Positions 34,399 to 42,693 of a DNA stretch of 64,000 nt are shown here, one piece after another (within the stretch, counting starts at the first letter, position 1; every line of letters begins with the position of its first letter). This stretch comes from Lewinellaceae bacterium (lineage in GTDB: Bacteria > Bacteroidota > Bacteroidia > Chitinophagales > Saprospiraceae): the NCBI GenBank assembly GCA_020636005.1, contig JACJYR010000001.1, forward strand, positions 248,001 to 312,000, read 5' to 3'. Both the position numbers and the translations under genes were made by a program. The notes below the pieces were generated by a model. That model saw only the letters and a list, made by a program, of their open reading frames with translations, did no database searches and was not told the DNA's origin.

Positions 34399-34445
34399 AT
34401 AATTGGGTTGTTGTGTATCCGCTCATCCGCTCATGCTCTCAGTTG
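34365..34445. repeat. Inverted GAATGAG-type array over the start of the second sigma gene
   Basis: GAATGAGA/CAATGAGC/GAATGAGC units at 34365-34401 face CCGCTCAT/GCTCTC units at 34416-34445 in inverted orientation, spaced by about 14 nt. It covers the ATG and first codons of the sigma gene. Confidence 0.7.
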
Positions 34446-34562
34446 CCGTCGGCAATGATAAAGAATTATTTTCCAACGATACCTTTTCAAAAAAAGCTGT
34501 TTTTTCAATAACCTGAATCCCTGCGGCGTTCATAAGCTTTCTTCACTAAAACTCTGTCGTAT

Positions 34563-35420
34563 ATGATGAAAACAACCGCATGGATTGCCGCGCTGGCATT
34601 TACATTCTCCGTTTATCAACAACTCAACGCCCAGGCCATCCCATTGGGAGAGGCCCTCAAAAAAGGGTATCTGTCCTTCACCGCAACCGGGAACGGCGGC
34701 CATACCGGTGAAAGCCTGAAGTTGAAATTGGTCAACAAATCCAAAAAGCAACTGACCGTCCTCGTCGCCGCCGGGCAAGTATTTGAAGCGGGCGATTCAA
34801 GCCTGCAAAACCTGATGGTTGCAAAAGAAGAAATGTTCATGGTGGAAGCGGGCAGAACACGCACGGCCAACCTGTCAGGGCTGTGCATCGAAGCCTCGGA
34901 CGGCTCACCCGGGGAAGGCAGTGGCTTTAGCCTGGGCAAGATGGCCGAGGGCAACCTGCTCAAGATGGCCCGCTACCTCAGCGATAATAACCTGCACACC
35001 AACCCCGCCGCCCAGTTTGCCGTGTGGGCGGTTTCGGACGCCGAACGGCTGGAAAGCATCGGCGACCCGGCGCTGGCCAAATTCACCGCCGACATGCTGG
35101 GCAAGCCCGTGCCGGAATACCATATCGAATACCAGCAGCCCCAGGATCGGATGCTGCCCGGCCAACCTGCCAACTGGCGGGAGGCCATGGCCCTGAACGG
35201 GCTGTTCTACTACGATCTGAGCCACGACACTAAGGTTGATTTCGGCCTGTACAATGAGCAGGGGGAGCTGGTGCATACCCTTTTTAAAAACCGCCTGCAA
35301 AGGCGGGGCTCCCATAAGTTCCGTTTCAACTTCGAGATCAGGGGGCTGGAAAAAGGGAAGTATTTTGTCCGGCTGACAAGGGATGGTCAGGTTTTGAAGG
35401 AATTGGCAGCTGAGTTTTAG
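34563..35420 (+). CDS. Exported protein with C-terminal Ig-like domain, function unknown
   Basis: 285 aa (the start could also be the second ATG one codon later). Signal peptide [20 protein letters not shown]... NAQ. Residues about 30-115 form a beta-rich module ([37 protein letters not shown]) like a head domain that modifies how surface proteins bind. Residues about 125-185 are helical ([31 protein letters not shown]). The last about 70 residues ([37 protein letters not shown]) resemble a FlgD/T9SS-type Ig domain. It is divergent from the second sigma gene and may belong to its regulon; that is inference from position. Confidence 0.7.
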
Positions 35421-35460
35421 GAGGTGCGGACGACATTGGCCAATCAAAAAATAATCGGGG

Positions 35461-35583
35461 AATTGGGAATTGGGAATTGGGAATTGGGAATTGGGAATTG
35501 GGAATTGGGAATTGGGAATTGGGAAATTGGGTTCAGAAAACCCTTGTTTTAAAAATCCTCCATTTCCAAATTCTCAATTTCAC
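35461..35583. repeat. AATTGGG x9 microsatellite with imperfect inverted copy
   Basis: Nine perfect 7-bp AATTGGG units (35461-35523) plus one AAATTGGG are followed about 28 bp later by an inverted, degenerate copy (TCCATTTCCAAATTCTCAAT type, 35559-35583). The exact array is the kind likely to vary in copy number. Confidence 0.85.
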
Positions 35584-35587
35584 AAAA

Positions 35588-35616
35588 AAGGCCCGGAACA
35601 TCACGCTCCGGGCCTT
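35588..35616. terminator. Bidirectional intrinsic terminator
   Basis: A 10-bp stem (AAGGCCCGGA at 35588-35597, TCCGGGCCTT at 35607-35616) with a 9-nt loop has A-runs before and T-runs after it. It sits between converging genes ending at 35420 (+) and 35640 (-). Confidence 0.85.
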
Positions 35617-35639
35617 CTGATTTTTAACAAAAAAACATT

Positions 35640-38600
35640 TTACTCAATGATAACTTTCTGCACCAACTGGCCATCTTCCGTGCTTATTTTTACGAAATAA
35701 AAACCAGCCGGGACATTGCTTGTGTTCACGTTGACGTAATCCTTGCCAAGGATGTTGAACTTCTTGCCAAACATCTGCCTGCCATCCAGAGACAGGAAGC
35801 TGATGTTGACCTCCTGCTGCCGGTCGGTGGACAAGGCAATGGTCACCATATCCGTAGCCGGGTTGGGGTACACCGTTGCGGTGAGGTCGCTCAACTGCTC
35901 GGTAGCACTGCTGGGGCCGTCTTTCGACTCAACGATGGTGCCCTGATCAGGAGCTTCCACACAGATATTGTCGCCCTGATCGGTAGTGACGCAGGCTTGG
36001 CTATTGTAGGCGAAAAGGTTCATGTACTCGATGTCGTCCAGCAGCCAGCCGCCGTTTACAACGGCAGTATTGTCGTCGGTAGCGAAGCGGAAACGGACGT
36101 GGACGTCTTGTCCTGCCCATTCGCTCAGATCCATGTAGGAAGCTTTGAATTCAGCGCCGCTGTTGCCGGTGAACGAAGCAATATTAGGAAGTGCCAGTGT
36201 GCCGTACTGCAGCACGGCCGGGTAACCGTTGCGAAGCATTTTGTCGTTTGTAAACTCCCAGTCGGCTTCGTTGATGTTTTTCACCATAACGAACCCGCCG
36301 TCGGCGGAGCCTTCCGTGTCATAGCGATGGTAGAAACGCAGGGTGGGCCGGTTGCCGTTGATGCTCAGGAACACTTCGGACTCGTCCATGTCGAGGAATG
36401 CGTCGGATTCTGCCTCAATGTCTTGTGCAAACCAGGCAAAAGAGCCCGTGTATCCGCCAAAAGCATCAATTACGTTCCAGGAGCTTTCCACGGCGCCGTC
36501 CGGGTCGAAGCTGGGCAGCCAGTTGAGGGTGTTCACGTCGTTGGGAACGCTGTCGAAGAAGCGCCTTACCGAGTATTTGTCGGGAGAAGTGGTCATTGTA
36601 TAGGTGATGGTCACCTCCTGTCCGAAAGGCAGGCTGCCCAGGCCAAAGGTGACGACATCGCCCTGCACGTTGGCCGGGATGCTGGAAGAACCAGCTTTGA
36701 AGGTACAACCGTTGGGAATGATGTCACTGACCAATACATTGGTGACAGCATCGACTTTACAGTTGGACACATGAATTTCGACATTGATCTCTTCGCCGGC
36801 ATTGATGAAGTCTGTCACTTTTTTGGTAATGGTGAGGGCGTTGCGGCAGTCGCAGGGGAGGGTGAAGTCTTCCACCTGATCGGTGGCGTCGCTGGTACTG
36901 CCTTGGGAGGCGTTTTCTCCAGCCCCCCTTCTGGCAAATGCTTTCCAGATCAGGCAGCGGTTGGCCCCGTCGAAGATGGTCTCATCGGCAGCCAAGATAG
37001 CATCCCTTCCGGTAAGGAAGCCAGGGTTGCAGCCCTGCGTTTTCAAGCCCTCATACACCAGGCGTACGGCTTTATAGTTGCCACTGTTTTGATCGTAGTT
37101 ATCTGCGCTCCAGCCGTACTCGTCCACGAAGTTCCAATACATATCCCACAGCATGGCCGTCCAGTATTCTCCCAGATCGTGGACTTCGGTATTGCTGGCA
37201 ACGCCGCCGTAGGTCAGGGGATTGACGCTCATGTCAGTTGAATAGGGGAAGCGGCGAATGCCTAATCCATTGGTATTCTGGCGCAGTGCAAAAGTTCCGA
37301 CCCCCCTGGCCATTTCACCGGAATCACCTGGGCGTACAGAGGTGACAAGCGCAAAGAAATCGCTCCATCCTTCGCCCATCTGTTCGGCGTTGTTGAGGCA
37401 GGAAGTGCCGGGGCCGCCGGTGAGACGGGTCGAGATACCATGACCGTATTCATGGGCGATGATACCGTTGTCCAAATCGCCATCCAGGGAAATCGGTACA
37501 GCCTGGCCCGGGTTAACGAGGGTAATCTTCAGTCCGTTGCCCTCGAACTGCCGGAGTACCTGGCAATCTTCGAGGGAAATAAACACTGTGGGTATGGTCA
37601 CCTGGCCGCCATCCACCCCCGGCGACATGCCGCCCAGGGCAGTGCCGCCAGCAATTTGGCAGATAATGACGCCAACGGCGCCAGCTTGCTGGGCACGGAG
37701 AGCCTTGGAGCCGAACTCGCAGGAGCCACGGTCAATGAGGGCAATTTTACCGGCCACATCTGCGCTATTGATGAGGTTCTGGCACCCGTCCGTAGGATTG
37801 CCGCTGCCATCATCCACAAATATGGCCTCGGCAGTGACGGGCACATCAGTGACGTAAGCCCCATTGCCCGAAGGACCTCCTTGTGTTCCCCAATCGCCAT
37901 CCGTTGGAAGTATTGTTCCGTATTGTCCGGCAACAGAAGCAGGTTCTACGGCAGTCACATAATTTGCGCCGGAGCCTTGCCAGATAAACATATTCATGGT
38001 GCCGCTCTGCCCGTCGCCCGGTGTGCTGAAGTTTGCATTGTTGAGGGAAGGGGGGGCAAGGCCAGCGCCTGCTTGTGCGTGGGCGATGACGTAATCGCCA
38101 CCTGCGCCACCGTTCCCATAGTTGTTCTGCTGGAAATTGCCGGCAGCTTCATTGAAGCCATAACGGTAGGAAAAGTCGTGCATGAAATTGTTCCAGTAAA
38201 ACAGGTTGGTTACCGCAGCATCAATTATCGCCTCTGGCTCGGCAGTTGGCGAATAAGGGAAGTCAAAAACCAGGGAAGGCCCCCCATCGGGCTCGTCATT
38301 GGAGGAGCCGCTGCTCATCCTGTCCTGGTAGGCATGTACGTTGTTGCCCCTGGTGATGGTGTATTCAGGCCCGGCGGCACCGTTGGTGTCGTGCCATCCG
38401 AAAGGGGAAGCGATGAGATCGTTCGGATCGGTGACGAGTGTACGTGGCCCGTGGTTGGGACTCTCGTAGGGGGCAGGCCAAACATTGTAGCTACCAGCCA
38501 TCATGGCTGAAGGAGCTTCAAAGGTGTTCACATCATGTTCCTCATGGCAGTCGTTTTGGCCCCTGGTATAGGCAGAACCGTCCACTTTGCAGTAAACCGT

Positions 38601-39224
38601 CCAGTTGTACTCATCGAGCACGGAACCAGTAACGGCGTCCACCCGGGAGTTCCAGAGGTCGTAGGTACCGACGGGTGCCAGCACGATATCCCAGGATAGC
38701 AGCACTTTGTTTTGATAGGGCTGGAAATTCAGCTTGACAGGAATGTCCTCTCTTGCAAAGTCGCCTTTGTCAAACTTAAAGGATGTGCTGCTAATGGTTT
38801 CTTTCAGGCGGAGGCCATTGGCGGCGATGCCGTAATGGGCGGCCAGTTGGTGAACAGCCTGAGAAGAGGTGACGACTGGCACGGTGGTGTTGACCTTGCT
38901 GGCCAAATCCTGTACAAACATTTTGCTCACAAAAAAGACCTTGCCTTTTTTGTCCACATTAATGGTGAGGATGGCGTTGTAAACAGGAATGCCCTGAAAA
39001 TGCTGCAGGAAGAAGATCCTTGTAATTCCGGTCTCGTTGTCGGTGTACATGTCGTTGACGGTCATGCCGTCCATGTCCTGGGGGGTGTAGCCCCACTCGC
39101 TCAAGTGTGTGCGGATGTGTTCGTTGGCAATGTCGAGCGGGGATAGTTGCTGTGTGTGTGCAACAGTGCCCAAGAACAGCCAAGCGAACATCAGCAAATG
39201 CTGACTCGTAAATTTCAACTTCAT
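35640..39224 (-). CDS. Secreted M36 (fungalysin-type) metallopeptidase with PA domain and T9SS sorting domain
   Basis: 1194 aa. Signal peptide MKLKFTSQHLLMFAWLFLGT. A propeptide (FTP-like) follows (HIRTHLSEWGYTPQDMDGMT to about residue 180). The M36 catalytic domain begins at about 230 and is interrupted by a protease-associated (PA) insert (about 455-570, GKIALIDRGSCEFGSKALRA). The zinc motif is HEYGHG with His591, Glu592 and His595; the third ligand is in GEGWSDFFAL. Then come a DUF11-like segment (about 780-870, LTITKKVTDFINAGEEINV), a MAM- or jelly-roll-like binding module (about 890-1080), and a type A T9SS sorting domain (ATVYPNPATDMVTIAL ... VPAGFYFVKIST). It is a large extracellular protease or nutrient-scavenging enzyme, presumably self-activated. 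Confidence 0.92.
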   Translation of the reverse strand: MKLKFTSQHLLMFAWLFLGTVAHTQQLSPLDIANEHIRTHLSEWGYTPQDMDGMTVNDMYTDNETGITRIFFLQHFQGIPVYNAILTINVDKKGKVFFVSKMFVQDLASKVNTTVPVVTSSQAVHQLAAHYGIAANGLRLKETISSTSFKFDKGDFAREDIPVKLNFQPYQNKVLLSWDIVLAPVGTYDLWNSRVDAVTGSVLDEYNWTVYCKVDGSAYTRGQNDCHEEHDVNTFEAPSAMMAGSYNVWPAPYESPNHGPRTLVTDPNDLIASPFGWHDTNGAAGPEYTITRGNNVHAYQDRMSSGSSNDEPDGGPSLVFDFPYSPTAEPEAIIDAAVTNLFYWNNFMHDFSYRYGFNEAAGNFQQNNYGNGGAGGDYVIAHAQAGAGLAPPSLNNANFSTPGDGQSGTMNMFIWQGSGANYVTAVEPASVAGQYGTILPTDGDWGTQGGPSGNGAYVTDVPVTAEAIFVDDGSGNPTDGCQNLINSADVAGKIALIDRGSCEFGSKALRAQQAGAVGVIICQIAGGTALGGMSPGVDGGQVTIPTVFISLEDCQVLRQFEGNGLKITLVNPGQAVPISLDGDLDNGIIAHEYGHGISTRLTGGPGTSCLNNAEQMGEGWSDFFALVTSVRPGDSGEMARGVGTFALRQNTNGLGIRRFPYSTDMSVNPLTYGGVASNTEVHDLGEYWTAMLWDMYWNFVDEYGWSADNYDQNSGNYKAVRLVYEGLKTQGCNPGFLTGRDAILAADETIFDGANRCLIWKAFARRGAGENASQGSTSDATDQVEDFTLPCDCRNALTITKKVTDFINAGEEINVEIHVSNCKVDAVTNVLVSDIIPNGCTFKAGSSSIPANVQGDVVTFGLGSLPFGQEVTITYTMTTSPDKYSVRRFFDSVPNDVNTLNWLPSFDPDGAVESSWNVIDAFGGYTGSFAWFAQDIEAESDAFLDMDESEVFLSINGNRPTLRFYHRYDTEGSADGGFVMVKNINEADWEFTNDKMLRNGYPAVLQYGTLALPNIASFTGNSGAEFKASYMDLSEWAGQDVHVRFRFATDDNTAVVNGGWLLDDIEYMNLFAYNSQACVTTDQGDNICVEAPDQGTIVESKDGPSSATEQLSDLTATVYPNPATDMVTIALSTDRQQEVNISFLSLDGRQMFGKKFNILGKDYVNVNTSNVPAGFYFVKISTEDGQLVQKVIIE

Positions 39225-39275
39225 ACTGGGAATGGTTTAGTTAGACAATATTTTAAGTAAGATATGGAATGCAGG

Positions 39276-39283
39276 CAAAAATA
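39276..39283 (-). promoter_or_regulatory. Possible -7 box for the M36 gene
   Basis: CAAAAATA on the plus strand reads TATTTTTG on the minus strand, fitting TAnnTTTG, 52 bp before the start. The -33 element does not match at the expected spacing. Confidence 0.3.
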
Positions 39284-39341
39284 GGGAAATACAAACAGGC
39301 TAAGGAAGAAAGTGTTGAAAATAAAAGCGGGGCGACAAAAT

Positions 39342-39447
39342 GGGCAGTTGGCAGTAGGCGGTTGGCAGGGGGCAGTTCCCAGTTTCCAAGGACATTAGCA
39401 GACTGCCCACCGCCACTGCCACCTGCCCACTGTAAACTGCCACCTGG
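39342..39447. repeat. Inverted GGCAGTT-type array after phoH
   Basis: GGCAGTT/GGCAGTA/GGCGGTT units at 39342-39387 face inverted CTGCCC/CTGCCACC units at 39400-39447. The right end touches the phoH stop (39449). It lies between phoH and the M36 promoter. Confidence 0.8.
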
Positions 39448-39448
39448 A

Positions 39449-40462
39449 TCACTCCTCCTCGCCGGAGTGGGAAGCAGGCAGTTTGCCGTGGTATTCCCAA
39501 TGGCGCTGCTGCTCTTCGCCGTCTTTTTCGTAGGCCCGGATAACTTCCTTGACCAGGCGGTGCCTTACGACGTCCTCCGCCGTGAGGCGGACGGTGGCGA
39601 TGCCGTCGATGTTTTTGAGGATTTCAATGGCTTTGCGGAGGCCGGAGCGTTGGTGCATGGGCAGGTCCACCTGCGAGAGGTCGCCGGTGAGGATGGCCTT
39701 GGCAGAAGGGCCCAGACGGGTGAGGAACATTTTTATCTGAAGGGAGGAAGTGTTCTGCGCTTCGTCCAGGATGATAAATGCGTTGTCGAGTGTACGGCCC
39801 CGCATGTAGGCCAGCGGGGCTATTTCGATGACCCTGGTTTCCATGAAATATTTCAGCTTTTCGGCCGGGATCATGTCGTCCAGCGCATCATAGAGGGGGC
39901 GCAGGTAAGGGTCGATTTTTTCCTTTAAATCGCCGGGCAGAAAGCCAAGGCTCTCACCGGCTTCCACAGCAGGACGGGTCAGGATGATTTTTTTGACCAG
40001 CCTGTTTTTGAGGGCGCGCACGGCCAGCGCCACGGCGGTGTAGGTCTTGCCGGTGCCGGCAGGGCCTACTGCGAATACTACGTCGTTTTCTTCCGATGCC
40101 TGCACGAGGATTTGCTGGTTCTTGGTCTTCACCCGGATGACTTTGCCGTCTGGGCCGTGGACCAAAACTTTGGTATCGGTTCCGTTGACGTGGGTATCGA
40201 AGGGATTGCTTTTGGTGTATAGCAGATCTTCCACCATTTGCACGGGCAGTTCCTGTCGCTGTTTGAGCAGGCGCACCATTTGTTCGAACTTGCCCTTGGC
40301 CTCCTGGGTGAATTTTTTCTGGCCCGAAAGTTTAAGGTTGTTGCCCCTGGCGGTGATGGAAATGTCTGGAAAGGCTTTGCGAAGGAGGTTGAGTTTCACG
40401 TTGTTTTCGCCGTACAGTTCCACGGGATCTACGCCTTCGACGGTAAGGATGATTTCGCTCAA
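39449..40462 (-). CDS. phoH: PhoH-family ATPase
   Basis: 337 aa. No ATG is available near the start; the frame opens with TTG 40460-40462 (MSEIILTVEGVDPVELYGEN), which matches where PhoH proteins begin. KH-like N-terminus (about 1-110), then the ATPase: Walker A GPAGTGKTYTAVALAV (about 130-145), TRPAVEAGESLGFLPGDLKE, Walker B FIILDEAQNTS (about 225-235), LTGDLSQVDLP and the arginine-rich GIATVRLTAEDVVRH. PhoH is an ATPase linked to RNA handling, commonly beside ybeY and other RNA processing genes; no such neighbour is seen here. An inverted GGCAGTT-type array directly follows the stop. Confidence 0.93.
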   Translation of the reverse strand: MSEIILTVEGVDPVELYGENNVKLNLLRKAFPDISITARGNNLKLSGQKKFTQEAKGKFEQMVRLLKQRQELPVQMVEDLLYTKSNPFDTHVNGTDTKVLVHGPDGKVIRVKTKNQQILVQASEENDVVFAVGPAGTGKTYTAVALAVRALKNRLVKKIILTRPAVEAGESLGFLPGDLKEKIDPYLRPLYDALDDMIPAEKLKYFMETRVIEIAPLAYMRGRTLDNAFIILDEAQNTSSLQIKMFLTRLGPSAKAILTGDLSQVDLPMHQRSGLRKAIEILKNIDGIATVRLTAEDVVRHRLVKEVIRAYEKDGEEQQRHWEYHGKLPASHSGEEE

Positions 40463-41093
40463 ATTATTAGCTGTGAGGATTTATCCTGCACGTTTGGAAA
40501 TAGAAATTGGAAATCATAGAAATTGGAAATGCGCCAGGCTGCGGCAAAAAAATCCCAATTTATGAATGTCTGAATTTCATTTTCTCTCAAACGGCGGGCG
40601 GTTCGGTTGTTAGTCGTTTGGCTGGCCAGTCAGTTTGTCACGGCCCGTCATTTCAACAATTTAAACATCAAACCAGGTTGAAAGAATGAACTTTTGCTTT
40701 AAAAACTATTTTTGTGGGGTAAAAGTACACCCTTGATTGTAAACGCAGTTTTAAATCACTGGTTCTTTTTTGTAGCTAAAAACTATGTTTCATCTGTGCC
40801 TTAATTTAAGGTGGTTTCAAAACCCGGCGGCCACTTTTTCAGTTCCCGGAAACCATAAGCAATCGGTGGGCTGTCCGTAAATCTGCCTTATTCTGAGCTT
40901 AGTAACGATGAAAAAATAACATCGCTATTTTGATTTTGAAACCCCAGTACTGGAAGATTTTTTTAAAAATAGTCCAGATGTGAGATCGGGATTATTTTTC
41001 CTTCGATCCTTAAGTGATTGATTTCGAGACTTTTTTTCAAGGACAAAATTCCCTGAACTGTCTTGCAAACATACCTGACAAAACTCCTCGACC
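40463..41093. other. 630-bp divergent intergenic gap, weak hairpin only
   Basis: Apart from the degenerate inverted GAAATTGG array at 40494-40585 I see nothing that reads as a gene. A TATTTTTG at 40707-40714 fits the -7 consensus on the plus strand but is almost 400 bp from the SAM hydrolase start and has no -33 box. Confidence 0.4.
40494..40585. repeat. Inverted GAAATTGG-type array upstream of phoH
   Basis: GAAATTGGAAAT units at 40494-40530 are followed by a weak inverted copy (AATTT, TGAATTTCATTTTCT) at 40550-40585. It is more degenerate than the other arrays. Confidence 0.4.
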
Positions 41094-41858
41094 ATGCAGA
41101 TCGTCACATTTACTACGGATTTTGGGCTGGATGACTACTATGTGGCCATCCTGAAAGGTGCCATGCTTCAGCAGGATCCCGACTTGCTCTTTATTGATAT
41201 AACCCATAAGGTCAAGCCCTACGACATCGTGCAGGGTGCTTTTGTCCTGAAAAACGCCTTCCACAATTTTCCGGCAAACACCATCCATATCATCAGCGTA
41301 AACAATGACTCGGAACGGCTGTCTTTTATCGCTTTCCGTCACAACGGGCATTTTTTCGCAGGCCCCGACAACGGGGTGTTCACCCTCATGTTCGACGAAC
41401 TGCCAAAAGATGTTTATCGGCTGGATTACAATCCCGACAGTGCATTTCCGCTAAAAGAAGTATTTGCACACGCCGTAGCCCACCTGGCTGCCGGGAAACC
41501 ATTGCACGAAATCGGTATGCCTGCCGGCGAGACCGAACGGCGTATTGCCCTGCAGCCCGTCATCAGCACTTCTCAGATCAGAGGCTCTGTCATCTATGTG
41601 GATCACTATGAAAACGTGGTGGTCAACATCCCAAAAGAACTGTTTGAAAAAGTGCGCAATGGGCGGAAGTTCGCCCTGTTTTTCAAGCGCCACGACCCCA
41701 TTACCAAATTGTGCCACCGCTACCAGGATGTGCCGGTCGGGGAGACGCTCTGCCTTTTCAATTCCGCCGGGCACCTGGAAATAGCCATCAATATGGGCAA
41801 GGCGGGCAGCTTGCTGGGCCTGAAACTGGACGACATGGTGCAGGTAGATTTTTATTGA
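41094..41858 (+). CDS. SAM hydrolase / SAM hydroxide adenosyltransferase (DUF62 family)
   Basis: 254 aa from ATG 41094. The family signature is complete: TFTTDFGLDDYYVAILKG at the start with the conserved aspartates, FIDITHKVKPYDIVQGAFVL, the active-site segment FAGPDNGVFTLMF, then the C-terminal barrel domain with GSVIYVDHYENVVVNIP (usually D.fGN..TNI). The family hydrolyses S-adenosylmethionine to adenosine and methionine, or (fluorinases/chlorinases) replaces water by a halide. The hydrolase assignment is by likelihood because halogenases are rare. It is soluble and cytoplasmic, and is not clearly linked to its neighbours. Confidence 0.9.
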   Translation: MQIVTFTTDFGLDDYYVAILKGAMLQQDPDLLFIDITHKVKPYDIVQGAFVLKNAFHNFPANTIHIISVNNDSERLSFIAFRHNGHFFAGPDNGVFTLMFDELPKDVYRLDYNPDSAFPLKEVFAHAVAHLAAGKPLHEIGMPAGETERRIALQPVISTSQIRGSVIYVDHYENVVVNIPKELFEKVRNGRKFALFFKRHDPITKLCHRYQDVPVGETLCLFNSAGHLEIAINMGKAGSLLGLKLDDMVQVDFY

Positions 41859-42146
41859 AAAACCAAGCACCCCAGCGTAACGAAATGCCCTTTGCCGCAT
41901 TAATAGGCAAGCATGGCAGTTCTGAAAGCTATTTTTGTCGAGAATCGCCCGGGCAGGATTGGTGGTTTTGAAGGATTATCCGACTTTTGGAACTGCTTTT
42001 GCAAATATGCACCATACGAGCACGGAACAAACGACCAACCACAACAAAATTTCCCACACCATACTATTGACCGGCCCTGGCAAACAACTAACCTGATACC
42101 TTGTTTCAATGAGATTATGATTGAAACAGTTATCGCCCGACAAACT

Positions 42147-42296
42147 ATGGACATGAAAGAGTTCCTCAAAAATGCGTACAAGAAAAATGGCAAAAAAGCT
42201 GTAGCCATCTTCCTCGTTTATTTCGTGACCAAATGGACACTGACCATCATTTTTGGCGCAAAGATCGTCGCAGCATTTAAGGGGTGGGTCAATTGA
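42147..42296 (+). CDS. Small single-span membrane protein, 49 aa
   Basis: The ATG at 42147 gives MDMKEFLKNAYKKNGKKAVA, a short basic cytoplasmic start, then one transmembrane segment (IFLVYFVTKWTLTIIFG) and a brief tail (AKIVAAFKGWVN). A second ATG lies at 42153. The longer in-frame opening upstream (from 41913) has composition unlike a protein, so the short form is favoured. Similar tiny KK...KW membrane proteins are widespread in Bacteroidota, but no function is known to me. Confidence 0.55.
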   Translation: MDMKEFLKNAYKKNGKKAVAIFLVYFVTKWTLTIIFGAKIVAAFKGWVN

Positions 42297-42444
42297 AGAT
42301 TCCCTTTCCGGCTGGCGCTTGTGTGGAAAGTCCCCAAGCTTGTTGTTTATAATGCTACCTGCCAGGTTTTATGCATGACCCCATCAGGGTTAATAGCAAC
42401 CACTCTTCCTGCTTTGAGGTGAAATGCAGTCTTTTAGGTGGAGA

Positions 42445-42503
42445 GGCCGGGTTATCAAACCCGGCGGTTCCAGCCCCAAACTGCCGGGTTTGATAACCCG
42501 GCC
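42445..42503. repeat. Large palindrome with self-palindromic arms
   Basis: Arms 42445-42469 and 42479-42503 are 25 bp with one mismatch and a 9-nt loop. Each arm holds its own palindrome, CCGGGTTATCAAACCCGG, so cruciform or alternate hairpins are possible. Confidence 0.85.
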
Positions 42504-42661
42504 GCTCAAAACAAAACCGGTGCTGAAATGCCCACTCCACCTTAAAGAGGGGATGAGCGATAGCAATTGATGAGAATGTTATTGCTCCATAACATGGCTG
42601 CGTGAGGTTGATTAAAATTGGTGCGCCCTCAAAAAAATGCCATCCGAACGGTTAGCAGGGC

Positions 42662-42669
42662 TACATTTG
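42662..42669 (+). promoter_or_regulatory. -7 box TACATTTG of the MFS gene
   Basis: TACATTTG fits the TAnnTTTG consensus 24 bp before the ATG at 42694. No good -33 TTTG at the usual distance of about 19 bp. Confidence 0.45.
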
Positions 42670-42693
42670 CCCCACTAATTTCCAACTATCGCA

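Larger units (their letters stand above)
42297..42693. other. Intergenic gap with the 25-bp-arm palindrome
   Basis: Between the small membrane protein and the MFS gene lies the palindrome at 42445-42503. A TACATTTG box at 42662-42669 precedes the MFS start. No other gene is apparent. Confidence 0.5.

Noticed and set aside
36000..37241. Long plus-strand open frame antisense to the M36 peptidase; similar frames at 32210-33277, 58222-59163 and 527-1240
   Set aside because: All are shadows of strongly supported minus-strand genes and have no recognisable motif or start context.
40972..40977. Single GTCCAG (CTGGAC reverse) resembling the HTCS operator
   Set aside because: No second copy at 21 bp on either side.
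40925..41107. 60-aa minus-strand frame before the SAM hydrolase gene
   Set aside because: Polar low-complexity sequence, no homologue recognised, and it overlaps the start of a well-supported gene on the other strand.
41913..42296. 127-residue reading of the small membrane gene
   Set aside because: The first about 78 residues have untypical composition and no start support; the 49-aa form from 42147 has a clear membrane helix.
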